Origin: Nectonema munidae | Taxonomy: Eukaryota; Nematomorpha; Nectonematoida; Nectonematidae | Direction: 5' to 3' | NCBI GenBank assembly: GCA_030549495.1 | Contig: JAUIRK010000106.1 | Span: 434,001-498,000, forward strand | Length of the DNA stretch: 64,000 nt | Shown: piece by piece, positions 27,101-35,755 of the stretch | How positions within the stretch are numbered: position 1 is the first letter of the stretch | Layout of the letters: every line of letters starts with the position of its first letter | Translations under genes and position numbers: made by a program | The notes under the pieces: model-generated | What the model was told of the DNA's origin: nothing | The model's input: only the letters and a program-made list of their open reading frames with translations | Database searches by the model: none

Positions 27101-30100
27101 AATCTTTTTTCTCCAAATAAACTCTTGCGTATTTTTAACTTTTTATAGGATGGATTTATTCTATGGTTTTCAACTGTGCATGTTTCATACAAATCAGTTT
27201 TCTTTTATTTATTTTTATGGGCTTATTTTAAGTAGTGAAAAATCAAGGGAGTGACATGACCAAAGAGTGACAAAAAATACAGAAATTTAAAGGAGTGACA
27301 TGATAAAAGAGTGGCAAAAAATCGATGTTTATTTTTACATATGTTGCCTATATGTGTCACAGTTATGATTTTTTAGGCGGAAATTCAGCGAAGTAACATG
27401 CAAAAGAATGACAGAAAAAACTTGAAAAATTAAACAGGAGAAATCCACTAACTGAAATATTATCTCACTAACTAATCCCTTTGACTTGTCACTACTCCTT
27501 TGATTCAATTTCCTCACTCTTTTGAATTGTCACTCATTTGAACATTATTTTAGGAGTCACAAAATTTCTCACTCCTTTGGAGTCATCCAAGGACTACGTC
27601 AGCTCTTTCTAATTAAAAAAAATTTATTCCAAATATTAAATAAAATAAACTGAACACTTTAATAGTGATATTGCTAACTAGTTTCGGAGTATAAACTCCT
27701 TATTCAAAGCAAATATAGTATAAATGATAAAATAGGCAAAAATTGTATTCTTTTTTTTGCATTTTTAAACTTTGCCGTATAAACTATTTATTTTTCTAAA
27801 CATTTTTTCCACAATTTTATCATTCATATATATTTGGCTTTGAAAAAGGAGTTTATACTCTGGAACTAGTTTTCATTTTATTTTATATGAGATGAAGGCA
27901 TTGATTATTTTTTAGTGCTAAAATTTGCAAAATATAAAGAAAGATGATGAGCGCTATCATTTGAATCGGATCTCTGTGATTGAATTGAAGGAAGTTTTTA
28001 AATCAACCCGTTATCGACCAGAATAATCAGACGATATCTAAAGTAAAGCAGAAGAGTCGTATTAAAAAGAACTAATAAACGCAGACGATTTCATTTTTGT
28101 AAAGTTGACATATGTCGACGACTGTGGTCGATATCCTGTGAGACATAACAAACAAAGAAGTGTATTATAACCTTACCATAAAATTATAAAACAATTGTAA
28201 ATGCAACCAGCAATTTTTTTTCTCCAGAGATCATCAAAAATTGTTAAGTCTTTTAAAAAGTACATAAATATAGATGACATTAAATTTGCACATTGCTACG
28301 ATATATATTATGTAAAAGAAAAAAAGTATGGCAAAAAGACGTTCATTAGAATAAAAATAGTGCCAAAACTGATTGGAAACACGATGCCTTTAAGGGCACA
28401 TGTACGCCTCCAATATACAACAATAGCAGTTCCACTAACACTGACGATTTTCAGCGAATTAGCAATAAGATTTTCTTCATGCACAATACGGTACCCGGAC
28501 ATTTTGCCGAAAGACAATTGGCCAACAGACATCTGACCGAAGGGACATTTGCTCGAACAGACATTTCACAGAACGGACAATTGACCGAACAGACAATTGA
28601 TCTTTCGGCCAAATGTCCGGATACGGTAAAGATGCGTATGTTATCTTACGCTATTTATAACACAATTTTGTATATCCTTACGTGCCACCAATGAAATGTT
28701 TTCGTCTACAGAGCACAAGTTTCATACTTATAACTGCATTAGGACCTTCGTTCATCGAGTATTAAGCATCTATGTAATCAATCACTCTTGCTCACTCAGG
28801 ACTAATTTGCTATATTTTTGTAGGTTATAAGGGTCTAATTAATTACTGACCCAGAATCTTCGATTTTATGGTTGGATTTGAAAATATGCTGTACTATAAT
28901 ATACTATACTAACATCCACTCTAGGACTAACAATATTCTAACTATGGTAAACCTAACTCTAAAACTAACAATATTCTAACTATGCTAACACTAACTCGAA
29001 AACTAACAATATTCTAACTATACTAACACTAACAATATTCTAACTATGCTAACAATAACGTTAACACTAACAATATTCTAACTATACTAACACCAACTCT
29101 AAGACTAACAATATTCTAACTATACTAAAACTAACTCTAAGACTAACAATATTCTAATTATACTAAATATTTATTCTATCTATTCTAAATGTTTATTCGA
29201 TCAAATGTCCGTTCGGTCAAATGTCTGTTCGGTCAAATGTCCGTTTGGTGAAATGTCGGTTCGGTTAAATGTCTGTTCAGCCAAATGTACGTCGGCTAAA
29301 TGTCCATTCGGTCAAATGTCTGTCTGCCAAATGACCGGACACCCACAACACAGTGGTGCGATGAGGTAGAACTTAGCTAACCCTCTTTTTGCCATGAGGC
29401 TTCTCGAAGTCTCTCTTTTTGTCCAAGCATAGACGATGCGCCATCTGTGGCAATTTAAAGTAGGCTGGACTATAGTAAAGATTATGATCGTTAAAACTTG
29501 AACTCCGTTCAGGGTATATATCAGCGTCCTTTGTGATACATGGTTGGATGATTTGTGTAAAATTAATCATAAATCTTAAAGCTCATTACTCCCTTATGAA
29601 CAAAGAGTTTGTAATTTTGCAAATTTTGGTTAAAATGTAGGTTTACTCAATAGCGTATTATTTATTTATTTGGTGGTGCAAGAATTCAATAGGCTGTTTT
29701 ACAATTTCATCATCCGGGTACGCCTTCATATCAGAAGGACAACGATTGTTTACTCTGCATGAAAAGTGGGTGCTCTTTATGGAATCACTAGGCATCATTG
29801 TACAAGGAAGCCAATCAAGAAAATTTGACTTACGGGTCCCTTTTAAAAAGCGATTTTTTTGGATAACAATGCACGTTTTTTCTGAGGGTATTTCTTGCAT
29901 AAAACTACGACTTTTGTATAGTGCAAAAATAAAACTATGCTTTTGGCTGGAATGTTTGAGGCTGCGAGTTAATATATGTTCACAATTTACTTAATGAGTG
30001 ATAGTGGCTATCTAGGTGGGGTATGGGGATAAGAGCAGAAGGGGAAAGAAGAAGAGAACCCTTCCTCCCTCTCGCCTTTGACACAATATATTGGTACCCC

Positions 30101-30727
30101 TGAGAAAAAATATTTTATATCAAGTCTCTGGATAAAAATATTTGAGCACCCCCCCCCCCCTCCCCCGCCTTTCCTTCCATGGAAATTTTTATACGAGCAT
30201 TTGTTTCAAATTTTTTACTACACAACAGGTTATTAAGGAGTGTGGGGAATGAAACACATATTTATTAACAAAATCTATTTCATTTGTTTGCATAACTTGT
30301 CTAAGAATGTATTTAAGTGGTTGTACCTCTATGAAAGAAATGTTTCTTTTTTGCTAAGGACAATTATTTTCACTTATACAACACAGTTTTTGGATGTGAT
30401 ACGGACAATCAACATTAAAATTGTACTACCCAAATACAAAAACGATGTCATACTTAATGCTTCGCCAAACTCCGAATTTGTTGTTTCTTTTTGCGCTCCA
30501 AGCATTCCCATCTCCTTGCACACCACATGAGCATTCTTTAGAGTCCACTCGTCATCACAAACCCATTTCCACACTCCCAAGTGAAGTATCTGCACATTCC
30601 CGGAGAAGTCATTTCTTCCTCCCACCAATCGAATCGCGCCCTCATAAAATGGACCTGTTCCTTCTACGCCAAGTAAGGAGATGGCTGAGAAAATGATCAA
30701 AACTTGTCTCTTAATGAATCCTTGCAT
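9015..30727 (-). CDS. Lysyl oxidase-like protein with two SRCR domains, nine coding exons
   Basis: A secreted copper amine oxidase that would oxidise lysines of extracellular matrix proteins. Coding exons, in transcript order: 30727-30454, 26609-26455, 26396-26214, 22387-22216, 18040-17849, 17791-17674, 16695-16567, 14704-14581, 9137-9015. They total 1470 bases (489 residues plus stop), all junctions are GT-AG and every phase agrees. Residues 1-23 form a signal peptide; SRCR1 spans about 29-130 and SRCR2 about 152-258, each with six cysteines; the LOX domain runs from about 278 to the end. The copper site HxHxH is H364, H366, H368. The LTQ lysine is K391 ([10 protein letters not shown]) and the LTQ tyrosine Y427 ([11 protein letters not shown]), 36 residues apart as in human LOXL2 (K653, Y689). 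Human LOXL2-4 have four SRCR domains; two is as in insect LOXL2-type proteins. The protein stops soon after the last conserved Cys, without the vertebrate tail. Orthology to a named LOXL is not resolved, so no symbol is given. Confidence 0.93.
9138..10305 (-). other. LOXL intron 8, distal part
   Basis: Intron sequence with no recognised gene. An (AAT)n microsatellite lies at about 9446-9469. A short CA-rich stretch near 10110-10200 has no clear identity. Confidence 0.5.
10306..12907 (+). mobile_element. 5'-truncated CR1/Jockey-like LINE in LOXL intron 8
   Basis: The copy starts inside the endonuclease, at a degenerate GDFNIDL motif. The block 10309-10827 carries the endonuclease end ([21 protein letters not shown]) and linker ([10 protein letters not shown]); 10845-11108 continues the linker in another frame. 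The open frame 11220-12689 is a nearly whole reverse transcriptase: [57 protein letters not shown] and the catalytic YADD, then the thumb. The 3' end has AATAAACTTACTTACTTAC, a short ACTT-repeat tail at 12884-12906. It lies opposite in direction to the host gene. At least two frame breaks make it inactive. It is a sister copy of the LINE at 31.9-35.4 kb. Confidence 0.92.
12908..13654. other. LOXL intron 8 sequence
   Basis: No gene or repeat recognised between the LINE and the hAT element. Confidence 0.4.
13655..14390. mobile_element. Non-autonomous hAT element with 8-bp target duplication
   Basis: The left end reads CAGGGGTTCCTAACC. The right end, on the minus strand, reads CAAGGTTTCCCAACG. 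Both are followed inward by GGACCCCC-type motifs, as in Charlie-like hAT ends. The flanks are TTTTAGAC (13647-13654) and TTTTAGAT (14391-14398), a 7-of-8 match to an 8-bp duplication. The 736 bp carry no transposase. The element lies 190 bases from LOXL exon 8. Confidence 0.82.
14581..14704 (-). CDS. LOXL exon 8: LTQ tyrosine
   Basis: Begins after a TTTCCAAAG acceptor. It encodes [26 protein letters not shown] and [14 protein letters not shown], matching CANFGDQGIT, DMYRHDIDCQWVDITD and PPGDYLFQ of LOXL2. Tyr427 is the cofactor tyrosine. It ends in phase 0 at a GTATAT donor. Confidence 0.96.
14705..16566 (-). other. LOXL intron 7
   Basis: No gene recognised. A poly-G run lies near 15566-15577. 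At 16364-16384 the minus strand reads TGTGGCGGATTCAG, resembling a hAT terminus, without a sure partner. Confidence 0.5.
16567..16695 (-). CDS. LOXL exon 7: copper histidines and LTQ lysine
   Basis: Begins after an ATTTTAG acceptor and encodes [20 protein letters not shown], then [16 protein letters not shown]. It supplies copper ligands H366 and H368 and the cofactor lysine K391. It ends at a GTAAGA donor in phase 2. Confidence 0.96.
16696..17673 (-). other. LOXL intron 6
   Basis: AT-rich intron of 978 bases without recognised features. Confidence 0.6.
17674..17791 (-). CDS. LOXL exon 6: lysyl oxidase domain, first copper histidine
   Basis: Begins after a CTTACTTGCAG acceptor. It encodes [17 protein letters not shown], then WEWHMCH, matching LLRFSSQIHNNGQSDF and WIWHDCH of LOX enzymes. 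It ends at AT|GTAAGT inside a Met codon shared with exon 7, so the copper motif HxHxH spans the junction. Confidence 0.95.
17792..17848 (-). other. LOXL intron 5, 57 bases and open in frame
   Basis: GTAACT donor and CTTACTTGCAG acceptor. The length is a multiple of three and there is no in-frame stop, so retention would insert 19 residues between [10 protein letters not shown] and [10 protein letters not shown] enzymes have no such insert here, so it is called an intron. Confidence 0.85.
17849..18040 (-). CDS. LOXL exon 5: start of the lysyl oxidase domain
   Basis: After a TTTTTTTGAG acceptor the exon encodes [20 protein letters not shown] and [18 protein letters not shown], matching human LOXL2 DLVLNAEMVQQTTYLEDR and [14 protein letters not shown]. 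It ends at an ACA|GTAACT donor in phase 1. The next intron is only 57 bases (17792-17848) and is open in frame. Confidence 0.95.
18757..19850. mobile_element. Foldback-type element in LOXL intron 4
   Basis: The left end has GAACGGACATTTGACCGAAG near 18774. The right end (about 19745-19835) has several inverted copies of the same unit, such as CAAATGTCCTGCCGA and AATTGTCCGTTTCC. The unit GGACATTTGACCGAA in opposite directions at both ends is the pattern of foldback elements. The interior of about 900 bases has no coding capacity. Boundaries are approximate. A second element of this kind lies at 28.5-29.3 kb. Confidence 0.6.
19851..22215 (-). other. LOXL intron 4, remainder
   Basis: AT-rich intron sequence with no recognised gene. 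Short open frames at 19975-20270 and 21566-21920 resemble no family. Confidence 0.5.
22216..22387 (-). CDS. LOXL exon 4: second half of SRCR2
   Basis: A TTAATTTCTAG acceptor opens the exon in phase 0. It encodes 57 residues with [26 protein letters not shown] and AAAVVC, the spacing of the last four SRCR cysteines. It ends at a GTAAGA donor in phase 1, which fits exon 5 exactly. The sequence is more diverged than the other SRCR half-domains, so the assignment rests on cysteine spacing, splice sites and phase. Confidence 0.82.
23060..23345. other. Coding-like block of unknown origin in LOXL intron 3
   Basis: The block is less AT-rich than its surroundings and holds an open plus-strand frame at 23092-23337 (81 codons). 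Neither strand resembles a family I recognise. It may be a remnant of a transposon or a host exon of another gene. Confidence 0.25.
23644..25790 (-). mobile_element. Nearly complete decayed hAT transposon with inverted ends
   Basis: The left end is CATTGCATGGGCAACCT. The right end on the minus strand is CATGCATGGGCAACCT. GGGCC-type motifs lie just inside both. Flanks GACTAATG (23636-23643) and GACTAAAG (25791-25798) are an 8-bp target duplication with one mismatch. The minus strand carries the transposase in order in several broken frames: [35 protein letters not shown] (25366-25064), [14 protein letters not shown] (25015-24734), [20 protein letters not shown] and [20 protein letters not shown] (24719-24450), then [16 protein letters not shown] and [14 protein letters not shown] (24133-23942). 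These are the DEST-type catalytic block and dimerisation domain of vertebrate-type GTF2IRD2/EPM2AIP1-like hAT proteins. It lies in LOXL intron 3, same direction as the host gene. Confidence 0.9.
24090..25366 (-). pseudogene. hAT transposase pseudogene
   Basis: Coding part of the element at 23644-25790. At least four separate frames carry successive pieces of the transposase, from the ELATNI helix and the [12 protein letters not shown] catalytic Asp block to the RWLS motif and the start of the C-terminal hAT dimerisation region, so it cannot make a functional protein. Confidence 0.88.
26214..26396 (-). CDS. LOXL exon 3: first half of SRCR2
   Basis: The exon starts after a TGTGTTCAG acceptor and encodes 61 residues in phase 0, including [24 protein letters not shown] and [13 protein letters not shown]. 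It ends at a CAT|GTAAGC donor. The [10 protein letters not shown] core is typical of LOXL SRCR domains. Confidence 0.92.
26397..26454 (-). other. LOXL intron 2, 58 bases
   Basis: GTAATT donor and TGTGTTCAG acceptor. The intron is not a multiple of three and has an early in-frame stop, so it must be removed for SRCR2 to be made. Confidence 0.85.
26455..26609 (-). CDS. LOXL exon 2: second half of SRCR1
   Basis: A TTTAATTAG acceptor precedes the exon. It encodes [19 protein letters not shown], then [13 protein letters not shown], the second half of an SRCR fold with four of its six cysteines. It ends in phase 0 at a GTAATT donor. The intron that follows is only 58 bases (26397-26454). Confidence 0.92.
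27245..27590. repeat. Degenerate repeats of a GGAGTGACA motif in opposite directions
   Basis: The left side has GGAGTGACATGACCAAAGAG, then a second AAGGAGTGACATGATAAAAG, then a weaker third copy. The right side has inverted counterparts such as TGTCACTACTCCTTTG and CTCACTCCTTTGG. It looks like a decayed foldback or MITE in LOXL intron 1. Ends are approximate. Confidence 0.4.
27676..27872. mobile_element. MITE with about 58-bp terminal inverted repeats
   Basis: The left arm 27676-27733 begins AACTAGTTTCGGAGTATAAA. The right arm 27814-27872, read on the minus strand, begins AACTAGTTCCAGAGTATAAA and follows the left arm along its whole length with few mismatches, ending in ATGATAAAAT. An AT-rich spacer of about 80 bases separates them. 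No coding sequence. The superfamily cannot be told from the ends. It lies in LOXL intron 1. Confidence 0.8.
28487..28628. mobile_element. Short palindromic foldback element
   Basis: The left arm 28487-28513 reads TACGGTACCCGGACATTTTG and on to CCGAAAG. The right arm 28602-28628 is its inverse, CTTTCGGCCAAATGTCCGG then ATACGGTA. Between them are units such as GAACGGACAATTGACCGAA. It is a 142-bp unit of the same repeat type as 18757-19850. Confidence 0.75.
28911..29172. repeat. Tandem repeat of about 25-43-base units built on ACTAACAATATTCTAACTAT
   Basis: The core ACTAACAATATTCTAACTAT recurs about seven times, joined by variable ACTAACTCTAAG-like spacers. It lies between two blocks of foldback repeats, so it may be the interior of one foldback element. 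Confidence 0.8.
29190..29345. repeat. Array of GGTCAAATGTCCGTTC units (foldback arm)
   Basis: About eight imperfect 16-18-base units, such as TTCGGTCAAATGTCTG and TTTGGTGAAATGTCGG, follow head to tail and end at CAAATGACCGGACACCC. They are in inverse direction to the units at 28490-28600, so the two blocks with the tandem repeat between them could form one foldback element of about 860 bases. Confidence 0.7.
29346..30453 (-). other. LOXL intron 1, proximal part
   Basis: No recognised gene. A poly-C run lies near 30148-30160. Open frames at 29373-29570 and 29658-29900 resemble no family. Confidence 0.4.
30454..30727 (-). CDS. LOXL exon 1: signal peptide and first half of SRCR1
   Basis: The start chosen is the second in-frame ATG (30727), because [20 protein letters not shown] is a typical signal peptide: basic start, hydrophobic core, small residues before the likely cut. 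The upstream ATG at 30787 would add 20 hydrophilic residues. SRCR1 begins AIRLVGG and has WVCDDEW and HVVCKEMG. The exon ends AAGCATTAA at a GTATGA donor, leaving one base; joining to exon 2 gives an Asn codon and the continuous SRCR reading [16 protein letters not shown]. Reading past the donor leads into a frame unlike SRCR. Confidence 0.88.
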
Positions 30728-31925
30728 TCTTTGTGTACTACGCAACTTTTCGTGATATGTCAAGATTTTCAAGAACGACGTCTTCATTTTTGAAGTAACA
30801 AAAGTAGGCTACTTACTGTGAATATCATATTTCTCCTGAACCTGAGCAATTTTCTTTCAGCATATAGAATCTTTTTTCAGTACTTGTGATTCTTGTTTTG
30901 GCATGTACTGAAAACTAATTTAAAATTTAACCTCCAATCTGTGTCTATTTTAGTAAGTTATTTCACTAATATTAATTTATAGGAACTCTTGTCAAAATAT
31001 TCCAGGAAGCAACTTTATTTCAACATGACGGAAAGTGCTTGGAATAGAAAATAGTGAAGGAAAATATTAGGATGAGTGTAAGAGAGTCTTAAAAATGCCA
31101 TGCTAAGGTTTCACTGCAGATGCACAACTTTATTTAGTGGCGTATTTCATACACATTTGCGCTTTACGTGTATATTTTTTTCTGTCGAAGTCATTCAAGA
31201 GCATAGTAATATATTACAAGGCTACCCCTTTGTCTCTTAACCCTCTTACTTCGTTTTTGGCAATAGCACAAGATTTAACATTTGGTGAAAGAAAAAAGTA
31301 ATTTTTTGATGATGATGATGATTATTAGATTTTATAAGTCGGCTGCTTGGAATTACACTTTCTGATACGCCCTGCTACGAAAGTTTCACGGAACTTCCAT
31401 ACCTTAACCACGTGAGCATTTTTGAAGACAAAAGTGGTCATTTAGTTTCAAATAAAATTATATTTTGTTCTCGCAGGTGACACTATTTATCTTTATTGTG
31501 ATTGAGCAATCTGAAGGCCAGCAACATCAACCAATGATTTAAAAATAAGAAAAAATTAAAATGAGCTAAATGCAAGTCTTTGGAGTCAGAACAACATTAT
31601 ATAAATTTTCATTCATTGATAGCAATCAGAAAAGGGAAAAGAGGCAAAGGAAAGTTGAAAGCTTCCTTTAGATCCAAGTTAGTTAATTAGATAATAAGTG
31701 CTCAATTAATAATAATTAATTAATTTGAGGACCTTCTAACATGAACCATGGTTGTTAAAAATATTCGCCTTTGATTATGTTCAAATTCATTATTCTACAC
31801 AAATATTTGAAAATTAGATATGGTGTTATCAAAATCGCATGTTTTCATCAGCAGAGTGCTATAAGATAACAGCACAAAAGACGATGGAAAAAAAATTCAT
31901 TCACTCAAGTAACTGTTTCATTTCA
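30728..31925. other. LOXL upstream region
   Basis: It should hold the LOXL promoter and 5' untranslated sequence on the minus strand. I could not identify a TATA box or initiator with confidence. A TGATGATGATGA microsatellite lies near 31308-31322. Confidence 0.4.
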
Positions 31926-31929
31926 ATTT

Positions 31930-34900
31930 GTTTTAATATAAAAAAGTTGGTCTTGTAAATCATGTAATAGAGATGTTTCAAAAGACAATAAAGCTGACAA
32001 TTTTTCTGAACATATGTTACAATGTTTTGTCTGTAATAATTGGTTTTGTTATTTTTGTATTGGTTTTGATAAAGGTTTTAATAAAATGTTTGACAAGTAT
32101 TCTCCTTTAGGCTTGAACTATGCTTGTAAAAACTGCCTTGAAAAGAAGAAAAAAGTCAAAAATCTTTTTTCAAATCATTCTTGAAGTTTTATTTCTAACA
32201 TAGAGAGTATTATAGAGAAATTTGATAACTTTGAGATTGGTAGTTCAAGCAATGTTTTTTCAAAAACTGATAAAATAATTGAAAAAATTCAAGAACTTGA
32301 TGATAAAATAACTAATTTATCTGATAAGGAATCTACAGATAAACCAACAAACAAAAGATCGTCTTATGCAGATGTAGTTAAAAAAATAAAAGACATGTTT
32401 TCTTTGTTCCAAAAACTTGAAAAGATGATTCAATTGTTAAAAAATTTTCTGAAATTTTGAAAGACATTCAAGTCAGTTCTATCAAAAGTCTCAAGATTAA
32501 GTATTGTTTCAAATTTAATGATTCTGATAGCATGCAAAAGGCATCAGAAAAAATGTGTTCTGAGAATTTCAAGGTTGATCATATAAAAAGGTTCTTACCC
32601 AAAGTTAGCCTAAATTTATCTTATAAGTTATCTGATGTAAATGCCGTCGATTCAATCAGTTCAGAAAATCCTGAAATTTGTAAATTATTAGATGAAGGTG
32701 AGGAAATAAAAATCGTAAAATTTTAGTTTTTAATGTATCTACTAAATTATATAAGTTACTTTCTGACAATGACTTTAACATATATGTAGACCTTAGTTGC
32801 CATAAGCTTTTTCCTTATATTATGTACAAGCATTGTTCAAATTACTGTTTTCTAGGTCATAAAGCATCAGACTGTAAACGGTCTTCTGTTTGTAGATACT
32901 GTTGTGTTCTGGGCCCCAAAATGGAAATTCCTGCCCTAATAAAAATTCTGAAAATTTAGTATGCATAACCTGTAAAAATAATGGTGAAAAAAATTTCAAT
33001 CATTCTGCTTTAAGTTTTAATTGCCCATTTGTTCAGAAAGAAATCTCCAAGGTTAGATTGAATACTGCGTATTGTGATTTGTAGTTCCAATCTTTTTTCA
33101 GATTTAACTTTTAATCCATTTTCAAGTTTTACAGAATTAAATTGTGTTTCGTCCGATAATAATTTGTACACCAGTTTTGAAATTTGATTTAACTGAAAGC
33201 TTTTCTAATGATTTTCTTCACGAAGGTGATAGCTTTTAAATTCTCAGTTTGGATGTACATTGTACAGTCGCTTAACAGTAAGCTTGGTTTACTCGAAAAC
33301 TTTATTTATTGTTTTGAAGATTGTTTTAAACGAAAAATTGACATTTTATGTCTTCAAGAGTGTTGGAATAAGGACTTTAATTCCTATAAAATTTCTGGGT
33401 ATGAATATATTGGTTATTTTAATGGTCTTTCTAACCATAGTGTTTTAGTTTTTTTCATACAAAATAACCTAGTTTACAAAATTTCTAGAAAGTTTTCAGA
33501 GGAAAATATTTTCGAAGTTTTAGTTATTACAATTTTCCTATCTAATCATAAAAATTTGAATACACATAATATATATCGAGCTCCTCATAACTTATCTTCT
33601 GATGTAGATTGCTTCTATTTTTACATGGATGACATACTATCTGATAATAATAGTTCAGAAATTAATATTTTTGCCGGTGATTTTAATTTGGACTTATCAT
33701 CTATGTTAATTCTAATGGGTTTAAATTTTGCATAAATGCCCCTACCCGACCAGCTTCTGGAACAATAATTGATAATTTTATAATTCCTCAATCAATTTCC
33801 ATCTTTAAAGCTGCTGTCATTGAAACAACAATTTCGGACCATTTTCCAATCTGGTTTTCTGTTAATATAAAAAGCAAACAACAATCAACATCTTATACAT
33901 GCCTTTTTTGATGAGGAACTTTTTATTGAGAAATATATGAAAGATGATTGGATTAGTTTCTTGGACAACTACAATTGTCCACAAGATGTTATGCAAACTC
34001 TGGTTCATACTATCTCATCTTTTGGCTCATCTTCAAATAAGAATTTGAGCTTTAATGGTAAAAACAAATACAGAACCAAGCCCAAGACATGGATGACAAC
34101 TGATATTTTGAATATGATGAAAAACGAGATCAACTATATAAGAAGATTAAAAATTCTCGCGATGATTTATCTCTTTTCAATTCTTTCAAAAGATTGCGTA
34201 ATATCATTAAAAATAAAATGTTACTATGAAAAGTTTTTTGCGACAAATCCTTTTGAAAAAACTCATTGGCTACGGTTTTCATGAAGTGACGTTGACGTTT
34301 TTTGCATCCTATTTAAGTGGTAGGAAAGAGTTTGTAAACTTTGATGGAGCCTCTCTATTAGTAAAGGCATTCCCCAGGGATCTATATTGGGTCCTTTACT
34401 TTTTGTTATATACATGAATGATATCCTTGAATGTACTTCTTTCTTCAATGTTATAATGTATGCGGATGATGTCACCCTTCTTTTTCCTTATGCTTTGGTT
34501 TACAGTGACTCTTTTGCACAAAACTTTTCACAAATAAAGCAATGGTGTTTAAACAATCAGCTTACTCTTAATGAATCTAAAACAAAAGCTATGATTATCA
34601 CGAAAAAGTCTAATATTGATTATACCCTTTTTTGTAAAGAAAACTTGAAAGTCTCTTCCGAAGTTAGTCTCCTTGGTTTAGTCATTGACAATAGACTAAC
34701 CTTCCAGCGACACATCAATCTTCTCTCTTTAAAACTTGGAAAGATTATAGGAATTCTCAAGCACACGCAAAGATTCTTCCCAACGCATATACTATTAATT
34801 CTCCTGAAGACTCTTTTTCTTCCCTATCCTTGTTACAGTTTAATTAACTATGGGCAGTGCAATTTACACTCACTAGAAGTCGTATACAAAAAAGCTGTAC

Positions 34901-35445
34901 GAGTTGTCTCCAAAGCAAAGAATTTTCCCACACAAACTACTGAAATTAGAAGATATCTATTCTCAAAAAATTGATATATTTCTCTTAACAAATCTAAACT
35001 CCTCTCATAAACACTTTCATCATCTGATAACATATACATCCCAACCACATTATTCTTTCCGGGCGTGCTTACTTTAGAAAAACCTTACTATAGACTTGCT
35101 TCATCAAAACTGTCAATAAGATATAAAGTGATTCTTTTTTACGAAACTTGCCGAATGCTGTTAGGAGAAAGTGGTTCTTCAGTAAAAAAGTTTAAAAAGA
35201 TTTTAAAATATTTTTTCTTCTCAATACGCCCAGCAATGTGAATGCACTTTATAATTTTTAAAAAGTTTATTTTTTTTTTAAATCTTATTATGTTCTGTGT
35301 AATATCCTTCAGCGGTGTGCATAAACATTTGGATTTACACAAACTTCAATCGCTTTTTTTTATTAGTGTAAAATCAGTTTTTCCTTTTTTTTTATTCATC
35401 ATTTTATATTGTGAAATTGTATTTAATAATAAAGTTCTTCTTGTT
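31930..35445 (+). mobile_element. CR1/Jockey-like LINE, nearly full span but internally deleted
   Basis: ORF1 remnants come first: a PHD-like finger at about 31945-32180 (SWSCKSCNRD, CFVCNNWFCYFC, ACKNCLEKKKK), a SYADVVKK segment near 32365, the frame 32457-32726, then a Cys-rich knuckle near 32825-32925 (CSNYCFLGHKASDC). The endonuclease follows at 33208-33735 (LCLQECWNKDF, NIYRAPHNL, FAGDFNLDLSS) and in a shifted frame to about 33870 (SGTIIDNFII, TISDHFPIWFS). The linker is 33937-34230. The palm start of the reverse transcriptase is missing: the linker runs directly into LLKKLIGYGFHEVTLTF at 34240. Then come GPLLFVIYMNDIL, the catalytic YADD and thumb (34387-34974). The 3' end is at about 35440. 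It is closely similar to the copy at 10306-12907 (both share KKSNIDY and [11 protein letters not shown]). Confidence 0.9.
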
Positions 35446-35755
35446 CTATGTTACCTCCTAGATTTGAAAAAAAGAAAATTCCAGATCCTTTGGATTCAAA
35501 AAGATTTTTATAGTAAATACAATCACAAAGATAGATGTATTATAGAGATTATAAAATCAAAATTGACGTAAAATAATTTATTTTCTCATTGTAAAGCAAA
35601 ACGATTTTTCTAGAACTTTTTCAGGTACAAATGCATACACATACTTGAGAAATTGATATATAATTATTATATTTATTTGAATGGAAAATTTAAAGTAAAA
35701 TCCGTCATTCCAAAATAATTGGTTTTCCGAAATGAGATAATTTAGAGGGAAATAA

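Noticed and set aside
30374-30453. Continuation of the LOXL exon 1 frame beyond the donor ([15 protein letters not shown])
   Set aside because: It does not fit an SRCR fold, while splicing at GTATGA to exon 2 restores the domain and the frame exactly.
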